A program made the translations under genes and the position numbers. The notes under the pieces were generated by a model. The model worked only from the letters and a program-made list of their open reading frames with translations, searched no databases and had not been told where the DNA came from. Below, piece after piece: positions 35,277-43,528 of a DNA stretch of 64,000 nucleotides. Origin of the DNA: an uncultured Thermoguttaceae bacterium (GTDB lineage Bacteria > Planctomycetota > Planctomycetia > Pirellulales > Thermoguttaceae); NCBI GenBank assembly GCA_938042245.1, contig CALIRO010000002.1, positions 206,939 to 270,938 of the forward strand, read 5' to 3'. Position 1 is the first letter of the stretch. The number at the start of each line of letters is the position of its first letter.

Positions 35277-36587
35277 ATGTACCAGGCCGAGCTTGCTGAA
35301 GAAAAATCGCCCTCTGGAGGCCGATGGGGGTGGCTAAACCGAACAGTGCTGGGCATTGTAGCGGCCACGTTCTTCTCCGATTTTAGCCATGAATTGGCCA
35401 CGGCCGTGTTACCGCTGTATTTGGCGGCCATTGGCTTGGGGCCGATGGGCCTGGGATTGATGGAAGGGGTGGCCGACTTTTTAGTGAGTCTTTCGAAACT
35501 GGCCGGCGGGGTGCTGGGGCATTATGTGCGGCAAAAACGTCCCTGGGCGGTGTTGGGCTATTTGATCACTACGATAGCCACTGCTTGTTTGGGTTTGGTT
35601 CGGCAGATAGGGGCGTTGGTGCTGTTTCGGTCGGTAGCTTGGGTAGGCCGGGGATTCCGGGGGCCGTTGCGGGATTATCTGTTGGCCGATGCGGTGGAGC
35701 CAACTCACTATGGCCGGGCCTATGGCCTAGAACGGGCAGGGGACATGCTCGGTGCGGTGGCCGGTCCGCTGGCAGCCACGATCTTCGTCTTTTTGGGAAT
35801 GCCGATTCGGTGGATCATTTTGGGCGCTTTGGTTCCTGGGTTGGTGGCCGCCGGGTCCATGTTTTTCTTGGTCCAGGAGAAGGCCGGATCGCTGGCAGCG
35901 GCGGTGGGTTCTGGCCGACCGGCCAATCCTTGCCAAAAGGACCAGGAGACCGAAGAGCCTTTGCCCAAGGGGGCTAAGGCAGGGGCTCGATTTCCCAGGG
36001 CCTTTTGGTGGTTTTTGATGGGGGTGGGCCTATTTGGACTGGGCGATTTTTCGCGGACGTTTTTGATTTGGTTGGCGGCCCAAGCATTGGGCGAACAAAA
36101 CAGTACCCCTCAAGCGGGCACCCTTTCCGCGGCCGTGTTACTTTACACCTGGCACAATTTGGTCAGTGCCGTAGCTGCCTTGCAGATCGGCCAATGGGGT
36201 GACCGCTGGTCGAAGTTTTGGGTGCTTCTGGCCGGATATGCCTTAGGCGTAGGGACGAACCTGCTTTTGGCGTTTCAAGCTGGGGCCTTAGCTTGGCTGG
36301 CAGTGGCCATTACCCTTTCTGGCATTTATATTGCCGCTGAGGAGACTCTAGAGAAGGCAGTGGCCGCCGAGATGTTGCCCCGGAACCTCCGGAGTCTAGG
36401 ATTTGGAATCCTCGCTTGTGTAAATGCCGTAGGCGATTTAGGTTCCAGCCTTTATGTAGGCTGGCTTTTACAGTCCGGATACGGAGGATGGGCGTTTGGC
36501 ATAGCCGCTGGTTTGGGAGCGTTCGGAACGGTGTGGTTGATAGTACTTGGGAACAAATGCTTCCCAAGATCCATTCCGGAGCATTAA
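35277..36587 (+). CDS. MFS transporter
   Basis: A 436-residue permease with about 12 hydrophobic segments and a central hydrophilic loop (about 195-230, with KDQETEEPLPKG). Major-facilitator signatures include the short loop HYVRQKRPW after helix 2 and RGFRGPLRDYLLADA between helices 4 and 5. The latter is typical of a bacterial MFS subgroup of unknown substrate, often annotated as multidrug or sugar efflux. The ATG at 35277 lies just before the first helix-containing sequence, with a TGGGG run upstream. It stands alone on the plus strand. Confidence 0.87.
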   Translation: MYQAELAEEKSPSGGRWGWLNRTVLGIVAATFFSDFSHELATAVLPLYLAAIGLGPMGLGLMEGVADFLVSLSKLAGGVLGHYVRQKRPWAVLGYLITTIATACLGLVRQIGALVLFRSVAWVGRGFRGPLRDYLLADAVEPTHYGRAYGLERAGDMLGAVAGPLAATIFVFLGMPIRWIILGALVPGLVAAGSMFFLVQEKAGSLAAAVGSGRPANPCQKDQETEEPLPKGAKAGARFPRAFWWFLMGVGLFGLGDFSRTFLIWLAAQALGEQNSTPQAGTLSAAVLLYTWHNLVSAVAALQIGQWGDRWSKFWVLLAGYALGVGTNLLLAFQAGALAWLAVAITLSGIYIAAEETLEKAVAAEMLPRNLRSLGFGILACVNAVGDLGSSLYVGWLLQSGYGGWAFGIAAGLGAFGTVWLIVLGNKCFPRSIPEH

Positions 36588-37028
36588 AAAACCTTTGAAG
36601 GAAGACCTGCCCTATCTTGGTTAAAGTCTTCCACTGAATAGGCAGAGAAGCATTGTTGTTGCCGGAAGACATCCCTTATGGGAGCGAATATAGACAAAAT
36701 ACAAAAAATAGATAGGCCCTCTTGATTTCCTGTTGCCTTTGGGTAGCATAAATACAATCGTTTTGAAATCCTTCCCCGCGGGAATTAGACAAATTGAGGA
36801 GGATTGGATAGGGTCGATTACTTTGGAATCCCTCCCCGTCTCCCCAGTGGTAGTCCCTAATGGCCCGTTACTAAGTTTTCTGGTGTTTTTATCTGCTTAG
36901 GTGGGCCATCCCTTTATTAGGCTTCCTGGAAAGAGTAAACCCAGAGGCCTATGGACCGAAACGATTCCCCCAACACTTAGCGGATGATGGGTTCTTTTGT
37001 TCCCTTTTTTTCTGTAAGGAGCCTTTGG
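36588..37028. other. Intergenic region, nothing recognised
   Basis: About 440 bases without a gene. Two similar words (TTTTGAAATCCTTCCCCGC near 36760 and CTTTGGAATCCCTCCCCG near 36820) are seen 60 bases apart, but no larger structure. Confidence 0.4.
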
Positions 37029-37637
37029 ATGAAGCGTCTGTGGAAATGTGCTGTGGTTTTGGGAGTTGGTTTGTTGATGACGGCGGCGGTTTGCTCTGGG
37101 CTGGCTGCCGAAGAACAGTCCGAAAAGAAACCCCAGCGTCGTCCCGATGTGATCTTTGTGCCCACGCCGCAGGATGTAGTGGAAAAGATGCTCGAATTGG
37201 CCGAGGTAACCAAAGACGATGTGGTCTATGACCTTGGCTGCGGCGACGGCCGGATTGTGGTAACGGCGGCCAAAAAGTACGGCTGTAAAGCGGTCGGCAT
37301 CGACATCGACCCCCAACGGGTCAAAGAATCCTTAGAACGGGTGAAAAAAAATAAAGTAGAACATTTGGTAACCATTAAAGAAGGCGATATTTTCCAGGAA
37401 GACCTCACTCCGGCCAGTGTCATTACTCTGTATCTGCTGCCCAGTCTGAATGTGAAGTTGATTCCTCAACTGCAAAAGCTCAAACCCGGCTCCCGAATTG
37501 TCTCCCATTCGTTCGACATGGAAGGCGTCAAGCCGGAAAAGGTCGTCCACTACGAAGCCAAAGACGGCATCACCCATACGATCTATCTCTGGCGTGCGCC
37601 GATTAAGTTAGAAAAAGAAGAAAAGGACGAGCGGTAG
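37029..37637 (+). CDS. Exported class I SAM-dependent methyltransferase
   Basis: A 202-residue protein. Residues 1-27 form a typical cleavable signal peptide (LWKCAVVLGVGLLM, ending GLAA). The mature part is a Rossmann methyltransferase: VPTPQDVVEKMLELA, motif I VYDLGCGDGRIV (67-77) and the acidic GIDIDP after beta-2, with a post-II region VTLYLLPSLN-like stretch (VITLYLLPSLNVKL). The pattern matches the family that planctomycetes and cyanobacteria annotate as SAM-dependent methyltransferase with a VPTP start. The substrate is unknown, and the periplasmic location is odd because SAM is cytoplasmic. The ATG follows TAAGGAG. Confidence 0.88.
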   Translation: MKRLWKCAVVLGVGLLMTAAVCSGLAAEEQSEKKPQRRPDVIFVPTPQDVVEKMLELAEVTKDDVVYDLGCGDGRIVVTAAKKYGCKAVGIDIDPQRVKESLERVKKNKVEHLVTIKEGDIFQEDLTPASVITLYLLPSLNVKLIPQLQKLKPGSRIVSHSFDMEGVKPEKVVHYEAKDGITHTIYLWRAPIKLEKEEKDER

Positions 37638-37725
37638 GAAAATAGTTCCCTACGGAACGGATTTCCTCCGAACTGGCCGATTCCTCCCGCTTCGGACAAA
37701 AGCATTTCGCCCGGAGTTTGGCTCC

Positions 37726-38229
37726 ATGGCGGAGCGATTTTCGATTCGTGTCGGAAAAGAAGAGCTATGTTTTAGCGCCTGTCATTTTTTAGTTTTAGGT
37801 CCGGAGTCGGCTGAACCGCTTCATGGGCATACATATCGGGCCTCCGTGGAGCTAGCAGGGCCTCTCAACCTAAACGGGATGGTGGCGGATTTTACCTGGA
37901 TCCGACCGGCTCTGCGAAACCTGCTTCAGGAGTTGGACCATCGGATTTTATTGGCCGGCCAAGACGCTCGTTTGCAAATTCACCAGACGGGCCACGAGCT
38001 GGAAGTCCGCCTTGGGGCACGCCGGTGGGTGTTTCCACGTTCCGATTGTCTGCTCCTGCCGCTGGCGGCTACGACTACGGAGCTATTGGCCCAGTATCTA
38101 GCCCATCGGTTCCTGGAGGTCTGCCGGGCGGAGGCCGGTTGGTTGCCGGATCGGCTTCAGCTGGAACTCGAAGAGTCGCCGGGATTATCGGCTTGTGTGA
38201 CTCTCCACCCGAAGGAAGAGCCCCCCTAA
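37726..38229 (+). CDS. 6-pyruvoyl-tetrahydropterin synthase/QueD-like protein
   Basis: A 167-residue T-fold enzyme. Zinc ligands are His20 in FSACHF and His33 and His35 in LHGHTY; NGMVADFTWIRPAL and ELDHRILL are the next conserved segments, and TTELLAQYLAHR the later catalytic helix. Canonical PTPS and QueD have a catalytic Cys four residues before HGH; here no Cys precedes it and a Glu stands at minus 3, so the protein may follow the PTPS-III type chemistry or another pterin reaction. No queuosine gene is adjacent. It sits 89 bases after the methyltransferase gene. Confidence 0.85.
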   Translation: MAERFSIRVGKEELCFSACHFLVLGPESAEPLHGHTYRASVELAGPLNLNGMVADFTWIRPALRNLLQELDHRILLAGQDARLQIHQTGHELEVRLGARRWVFPRSDCLLLPLAATTTELLAQYLAHRFLEVCRAEAGWLPDRLQLELEESPGLSACVTLHPKEEPP

Positions 38230-38359
38230 TTCTTATGACGCCCATAGCGAGGCTTCTGCGGGCGGGCATCCGGAAAAAAACAAGGCGTTTCTCCGCGGTA
38301 ACCTTGCTTGCCCCATCCTCTACGCCACAGGTGGATTCTTTTGATTGGCCGATCCTGTT

Positions 38360-39283
38360 TTAGGATGAGGGCCATTCCCGGCGGCGGAGGAGGAAGACGC
38401 AATCGGCCATCTGGTCGGTCAGTTTCATCGGCTGGTCGATCTCGTACCAGAAATCAAATACGTCGGCCAGTTCCCACTGGGGCACCTTAGCCAACAACTG
38501 CCGAAATTGCCGGGCCGTGTAAATCCGTAGCGGAAACTCGTCCCGGAACCGGAGCACTTGTAGCGGGGGCGGTTTCCCTGCTAGTGCTTTTTGCCGTCGG
38601 GTGGGATTCTGTTTACAGAACAGGTTCTTCGGGGCGGATACGGTTTCGCCAGCAGGCCATGCTGTTTCAGGCCGGTTGCCTGCTTTGGCCGGGGGCTTGG
38701 GGATAAGGAATTTTCGCACGAGCACCGAAATCCGAATCCATTCGATTCGGCGGCGTCTGTCGGATCGGAGCACTCGGAGGGTAACGGTAACTTGGGTTCG
38801 GCCTCGGCGCTGGGTCCACCGTTCCGTGCACTCTGCCGAGGCGTCGGGCGGCAGAAGATGGAACCCTAGGATGTAGATCCCTCCGGGGCGAACCGCCTGG
38901 GCCATACAGTCTAAATGCTGCCGGGCGACCTGTTCGGTCAGCAAATGGCGAAAGGAATCAAAAGTACAATAGGCCGCATCTACCGGCTGGGCCAGACAGA
39001 ACCGACTCATATCCGCCGCAAATATCAAGCAGGGAAGCTTTCGCCTCCGGAGTCGACGTTGTAAGTATTCCAATGCTGCCAGATTCTTATCTAGCCCCAC
39101 GACCTGGTAGCCGCGCCGGCCCAATTCCACCACCAACCGACCTGTGCCGCAGGCCGGCTCAAGCAACGTCCGCACCGGCCCAACCGCATACTTTCGACAG
39201 GCCGCCTCGATAAAATCCGCCTCCCGTGCTGTCTCCGATTGGAAGGCAATATCATAATACTGGGGATAATCGTACCAACCCAT
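38360..39283 (-). CDS. Class I SAM-dependent methyltransferase
   Basis: A 307-residue cytoplasmic methyltransferase that begins MGWYDYPQYYDIAF. Motif I is LEPACGTGRL (41-50), the acidic residue after beta-2 is in GLDKNLAA, and post-I and motif II are FAADMSRF and DAAYCTFDSFRHLL. Residues 191-240 form a basic, Pro-rich insertion between two beta strands that looks unstructured. The ATG at 39283 is selected because the MGWYDYPQ beginning fits the family; the 75 codons upstream are low in conservation and overlap the DmfA2-like gene's downstream region. The substrate cannot be predicted. Confidence 0.85.
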   Translation of the reverse strand: MGWYDYPQYYDIAFQSETAREADFIEAACRKYAVGPVRTLLEPACGTGRLVVELGRRGYQVVGLDKNLAALEYLQRRLRRRKLPCLIFAADMSRFCLAQPVDAAYCTFDSFRHLLTEQVARQHLDCMAQAVRPGGIYILGFHLLPPDASAECTERWTQRRGRTQVTVTLRVLRSDRRRRIEWIRISVLVRKFLIPKPPAKAGNRPETAWPAGETVSAPKNLFCKQNPTRRQKALAGKPPPLQVLRFRDEFPLRIYTARQFRQLLAKVPQWELADVFDFWYEIDQPMKLTDQMADCVFLLRRREWPSS

Positions 39284-39519
39284 CCGACCGGCCAAAACGA
39301 ACCCAAAACCTGAGTGAAAAACCGGGCAAAAATCAGCATCAGTCCGGAAAGCATTTTCCGCAAAGGAAGGTTCTTGTCTTTGCTGCCGAGCTGCTGGCGG
39401 CAGGGATATTCTGCCAGGGAAACGGCGATCTGCCCAGGGTATAAGGAAACCCACAGGCAGAGGCAGAAGCATAATGAGATTCTCGGAGATTGTTCTGGAG
39501 AAAACCAACGGAGCAACTT

Positions 39520-41121
39520 TTACGCCCCTTGGCGGCGCAAGGCCCGCTGGAGCAAGTTGGTCGTGATCTTTTGTGCCCTTTCATCCGGTCCGTGCGGCCG
39601 ACTCCAATGGGACCAAGGCAACCAATGCCCCGGGGGCGAAGCCAAAGCCTGGCACCAAAAGATCGTCGCAGCATTGAACACAAAATTGCCTTTCGGGCCA
39701 GGATAGATGGTGGCCGTCCAATGCTGGGGTCGAACACCACCTTGCCAGGCCGTCCCCTCCGCCACCACCTCCAGGCCCGGCAGATCGCTAGGTGGATCGC
39801 CGTGATATTCCCAGCCAACCAGCCCCGGTATGGCATCTTCGGATTTCATGCCGGTGCCTTCGAAAATCCAATGTTCCGGCCGGGTGCAGAACCAATCGCC
39901 GCCGCCGTTAACCGGATCGACATTGCGGGCCCCGATCAAGTAGCCTTCATCCGGCCCTCGGTGGGGGAATGGCCCATGCTGTTGGTGGCGGTCTTCGGCG
40001 TATTTGTAGTTGCCGCCATACGGACCGCCACGGAACGTGATCCGGCAGGGTCGGCCGTCGGTCGATGGTTTCAAAGGGCTGACCCAGCAGACGGCATTGC
40101 CGGACAAAAACAAAATGGTTACTCCGGCATCCCGCAGTTTCACCACGCTGTCCCATTGGCGGATGTCCCAATATTCATCATGCCCGTTGCTGATAAAGAC
40201 CTTGCATTTCAGCGCCCGGTCGGGCCTGATCATATCCGAATTGGAGCAGTAAGTCACATCATATCCTTGCTGCTCCAGCCAATAGGCCAAAGGAAACTCA
40301 AAACAGAGCCATTCGCCCGAACCGATCGACTGAGGATTTTCGTAAATCTGGGCGTATTTCCCATAGGGGCGGTCGAAGCTGACATCGGCCCAAGGACCTT
40401 GGGTGCCTTTGGGGTCGGTATAGAGGGAGTAGGTGTCCGGCCAGCGGTTATAGGCTTGCCAGGTGTTATCGCTGACTTGCAGGAGGATGTCGGCTGGCCG
40501 ATCATCCCGAACCACAAAAATCACATAGCTTTGCCAATAGGGTTTCTGTTTGCCGGGCAAGGTGGTCAGTCGGCCCAGATAGACGCCGCTGGGCCAGTCG
40601 GGCGGAATCCGAAGGGAGCAGGTCGGTTCCCATTGGCATTCTCGCAATCGGCGGGGGCCAACCGGCGGCACGCCCTGCGCCTTGCCGTCAAACGGCCCTA
40701 AAGTAGCCATTAACCGGGCGCCCCGGCCGCTGTAATAACCGGTCCGAAAGATTTCGATTTGAAACTTTTCTAGCGGATCGGTGCTGACCATAATGTCCAA
40801 AGTTTCACCAACAGCGACCGATTGCTTCGAGCAGTAGCCTTCGATCCAGGGACTTCGGAACCCGCCCTGTTTATCCAGTCGAACACGGGTAAGTTGCCAG
40901 TCCAATGCTCCTGGCTTTTGATTTTCCAGTTGGATGAGATTGGGCTTCTGCGAGCGTTGCTGGTTGGAGGCGCCAGAGGCCGCAGAGTCTGCCGCTTGGC
41001 CTAGGCTTCTTTCCGACTCTCCGGCCCCGGCAAGTATGCCGGCCGACACAGCCGCCCCTGCCCATCCGGTTTGCCGCAAAAACTCCCGCCGCGTCCAAGT
41101 CGACGGTTCGGTAGTTTTCAT
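39520..41121 (-). CDS. Tat-exported DmfA2-like (dimethylformamidase beta subunit) protein
   Basis: A 533-residue protein with a twin-arginine signal (TRREFLRQTGWAGAAVSAG). The body shows the pattern IEGYCSKQSVAVGETLDIMVST, IFRTGYYSGRGARL, PSGVYLGRL and, later, SNSDMIR and ISNGHDEYWDIRQW, characteristic of the N,N-dimethylformamidase large-subunit C-terminal domain family. The conserved GHDEYW segment is likely near the active site. A role in amide hydrolysis is only inferred; many exported homologues have no known substrate. It is a single gene on the minus strand with a clean ATG start behind GGAGATCG. Confidence 0.8.
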   Translation of the reverse strand: MKTTEPSTWTRREFLRQTGWAGAAVSAGILAGAGESERSLGQAADSAASGASNQQRSQKPNLIQLENQKPGALDWQLTRVRLDKQGGFRSPWIEGYCSKQSVAVGETLDIMVSTDPLEKFQIEIFRTGYYSGRGARLMATLGPFDGKAQGVPPVGPRRLRECQWEPTCSLRIPPDWPSGVYLGRLTTLPGKQKPYWQSYVIFVVRDDRPADILLQVSDNTWQAYNRWPDTYSLYTDPKGTQGPWADVSFDRPYGKYAQIYENPQSIGSGEWLCFEFPLAYWLEQQGYDVTYCSNSDMIRPDRALKCKVFISNGHDEYWDIRQWDSVVKLRDAGVTILFLSGNAVCWVSPLKPSTDGRPCRITFRGGPYGGNYKYAEDRHQQHGPFPHRGPDEGYLIGARNVDPVNGGGDWFCTRPEHWIFEGTGMKSEDAIPGLVGWEYHGDPPSDLPGLEVVAEGTAWQGGVRPQHWTATIYPGPKGNFVFNAATIFWCQALASPPGHWLPWSHWSRPHGPDERAQKITTNLLQRALRRQGA

Positions 41122-41521
41122 TTTCGATCTCCTTGATGAACTTTTGAAAACCTTTCCTATTTCCGCCGAATGGTTCCATTTGTCATCGCCGCGAAAGCTT
41201 CCGATTCGGACAGTGTGATCCCCGCGAAAGCAGGGACCGAGTATTCCTCTTTCCCCCGGCGGGAGAGGGGTAAAGGCGCCCCCTCACTCGGCCAACCTAC
41301 CGGTTGGTCGGCCTCTCCCGCGGCGGGGAGAGGCGATGGACAAAGGAGCGGTACAGGGAGCATGGACTGCTGCTTGCGCGGCAGGGAGGATTTCCAAGCT
41401 CTGCGGGGATTCATGTCGGTGTTTGCTGTTGGAGGGGCAGGAACGATCTTATCCGATAGACGAAACCGCAGCGGAAACAGCTCGTTCCATAGCGAGTTTG
41501 GTGTTGCAAGCCAGGACGATC
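41122..41521. other. Repeat-containing intergenic region
   Basis: Four hundred bases between dmfA2-like and nuoF. It contains a degenerate ATnCCCGCGAAAGCnGG palindrome (41215-41240) and a CCTCTCCC-type element (41251-41336). No gene and no obvious nuoG start lies here. Confidence 0.55.
41251..41336. repeat. CCTCTCCC-type intergenic repeat
   Basis: Contains GGGAGAGGGGTAAAG, CCCCCTCACTCGGCC and GCCTCTCCCGCGGCGGGGAGAGGC, the latter a near-perfect palindrome. Related to the elements at 30645 and 34796. Confidence 0.65.
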
Positions 41522-42868
41522 TTATCCGGTAGGCAGTGCTTGGGCTGGGGTGGTACTTCGATATCCTTGGGGGTTAGTGCGGCGGATGTAGTCTTCCAGT
41601 TCCTCGCGGAACTTGGCCAGGGTGGTTTTAATCGGCCAGGCGGCGCCGTCGGCCAGGCCGCAGATGGTACTGCCAGGGATGATGCCGATGGAATTGCCGA
41701 TTTCTTCCAGCAGGTCCAGGTCCATCAGTCGGCCCCGGCCTGCTTTGATCCGCTTCAGGATTCGATAGGCCCAGGCGGTGCCTTCTCGGCAGGGGGTGCA
41801 TTGGCCGCAGCTTTCGTGGGCGAAAAATCGGCAACTATTGTACAAGAAATCTACCATCGAATAGGTTTCGTCCAGCACGATGACCCCGCCGGTGCCAAGA
41901 CCGAGGCAACCCGCTTTGCACGGCCCTAAAAAATCCAAGGGCGTGTCCAGTTCCTGGGCCGAGAGCACCCCGGTGCTCAGGCCGCCCGGTACGACCGCTT
42001 TGACTTTGCGTCCTTTCCAGACGCCGCCGGCATACTCTTCGATCAATTCTCGGACCGTTACTCCCAACGGCAATTCCACACAGCCGGGACGGTTCACATG
42101 ACCGCTGATGCTAAATAGTTTCGGCCCGTAACTGCCGGGATCCCGGGGATCGGTTGGATCGGGCGGCACACCGATCGACTGAAACCATTCAATCCCCCGC
42201 TCCAAAATATGTTTGACACAAGCCAGGGTCTCCACGTTGTTGACCACGGTGGGGCGTTGGAATAGGCCCTTGGTGGCAGGGAAGGGCGGTTTGGTTCTAG
42301 GCCAGGCCCGGTGGCCTTCGATGCTTTCGATTAGCCCGGTTTCTTCGCCGCAGATATAGGCGCCGGCGCCCCGATGGATATAAATGTCCAGCGACATTTC
42401 GGAACCCAGGATATTCCGGCCCAGATAGCCCGCCTCGTAGCATTCCTGGATGGCCTGCTGCATCCGCTGGTAGGCCAAGTGATATTCATACCGCAAATAG
42501 ATATAAGCCACCGAAGCCCCAGTCGCATACGAGGCCAGGATGATCCCCTCTAAAATCTGATGGGGATCAAGTTCCATTTGGACTCGGTTGCAGAAGGTGC
42601 CGGGTTCACTCTCGTCGGCGTTGGCGCAGAGATAGATCGGGCCTGGATTATCTTTAGGCAGGAAGGACCATTTCAGACCGGTGGGGAAACCGGCGCCGCC
42701 TCGGCCCCGCAGTTGGCTGGCTCGAATCCGATCCACCACCTCCTTCGGCGCCATTTCCCGGAGCACCCGACGCAGGGTCTGATAGCCGCCAGCCGCTTCG
42801 TAAACCTTCCGCGTGTGGCTATCCGGTTTATGGATATTGGCCAATAGCACCGGTTCGAATGTCGGCAT
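41522..42868 (-). CDS. nuoF: NADH-quinone oxidoreductase subunit F
   Basis: NuoF is the NADH- and FMN-binding subunit of complex I and carries cluster N3. The 448-residue protein shows RGRGGAGFPTGLKW (NADH/FMN site), GAGAYICGEETGLIESIEG, PFPATKGLFQRPTVVNNVETL and the N3 ligands SCGQCTPCREG with the later Cys in GSTICGLADG. Length and motifs are normal. It is the last nuo gene of this operon; no nuoG follows within 400 bases or on this strand. The ATG follows AAGGAACC. Confidence 0.97.
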   Translation of the reverse strand: MPTFEPVLLANIHKPDSHTRKVYEAAGGYQTLRRVLREMAPKEVVDRIRASQLRGRGGAGFPTGLKWSFLPKDNPGPIYLCANADESEPGTFCNRVQMELDPHQILEGIILASYATGASVAYIYLRYEYHLAYQRMQQAIQECYEAGYLGRNILGSEMSLDIYIHRGAGAYICGEETGLIESIEGHRAWPRTKPPFPATKGLFQRPTVVNNVETLACVKHILERGIEWFQSIGVPPDPTDPRDPGSYGPKLFSISGHVNRPGCVELPLGVTVRELIEEYAGGVWKGRKVKAVVPGGLSTGVLSAQELDTPLDFLGPCKAGCLGLGTGGVIVLDETYSMVDFLYNSCRFFAHESCGQCTPCREGTAWAYRILKRIKAGRGRLMDLDLLEEIGNSIGIIPGSTICGLADGAAWPIKTTLAKFREELEDYIRRTNPQGYRSTTPAQALPTG

Positions 42869-42990
42869 CGCCTTGGTTCCTTCCTGGATCGTGAAGAGTT
42901 CGCTTTTCCGCCATCTGTGGGTGTATCAGCGGCCTACAGGAGCGTTCGTCCGCTTTGGACCGCCGCTAGAGGGCGGGTATTCCTTTTCCT

Positions 42991-43467
42991 TCACGGCAAA
43001 GTTTCCAACATCTGGTCGATTTTTTCTTTGGTCATGTTTTTCCAGAGGACCCGGCCGGCCAAAATGGCTGGGGCATAGTCACAGGCGCCGATACATTCGG
43101 CCACTTCCAAGGTAATTCGGCCGTCGGGCGTGGTCTGTCCTGGCTGGATGCCCAACCGCTGGCAGAGGTACTCTAACAGCTCTTCCCCGCCCCGGGCCGA
43201 ACAACTTAAGGATCGACAGACCCAAATCCGAGTCCGGCCCAACGGTTCGTCTTGGGCGAAAAATCCGTAAAACGACAATGTATCTTGCACCTTGGCCGGG
43301 GGCAGGCCCAACATCTGGGCCAATTCTTCGACCGCCTTGGGCGGCACATATCCCAGGGCCTCCTGGATAATATGCAAGGCCGGCAGGATCACCGCCTCTC
43401 GGGTCGGATACTTCGGATAAAAGGCCTCAATCTGTCCACGAATCTCCGGTGTAAGAACGTCCTGCAT
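42991..43467 (-). CDS. nuoE: NADH-quinone oxidoreductase subunit E
   Basis: NuoE is the thioredoxin-like subunit that holds the [2Fe-2S] cluster N1a next to NuoF. At 158 residues it is of normal length. The four Cys ligands are in CRSLSCSARG and CIGACDYAP, and SFYGFFAQDEPLGRTRIWVC is the fold signature. I chose the ATG at 43467; a TTG at 43551 would overlap nuoD by more than 20 bases. It is 62 bases after nuoD and 122 bases before nuoF, in operon with both. Confidence 0.95.
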   Translation of the reverse strand: MQDVLTPEIRGQIEAFYPKYPTREAVILPALHIIQEALGYVPPKAVEELAQMLGLPPAKVQDTLSFYGFFAQDEPLGRTRIWVCRSLSCSARGGEELLEYLCQRLGIQPGQTTPDGRITLEVAECIGACDYAPAILAGRVLWKNMTKEKIDQMLETLP

Positions 43468-43528
43468 CGGCTGACCCTTGGTTGTCCACGGCTTTGCATT
43501 TATCTTTCTCTGCCCGGCCAATTCTTTT

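Noticed and set aside
36757..36838. Possible degenerate CRISPR-like pair
   Set aside because: The two TTTGnAATCCnTCCCCG words share fewer than 20 bases with several mismatches and no further unit exists.
39490..40701. A 403-residue plus-strand open frame
   Set aside because: It is antisense to the Tat-exported DmfA2-like gene, which has clear family motifs and a signal. The plus frame has no recognisable domain or ribosome site.
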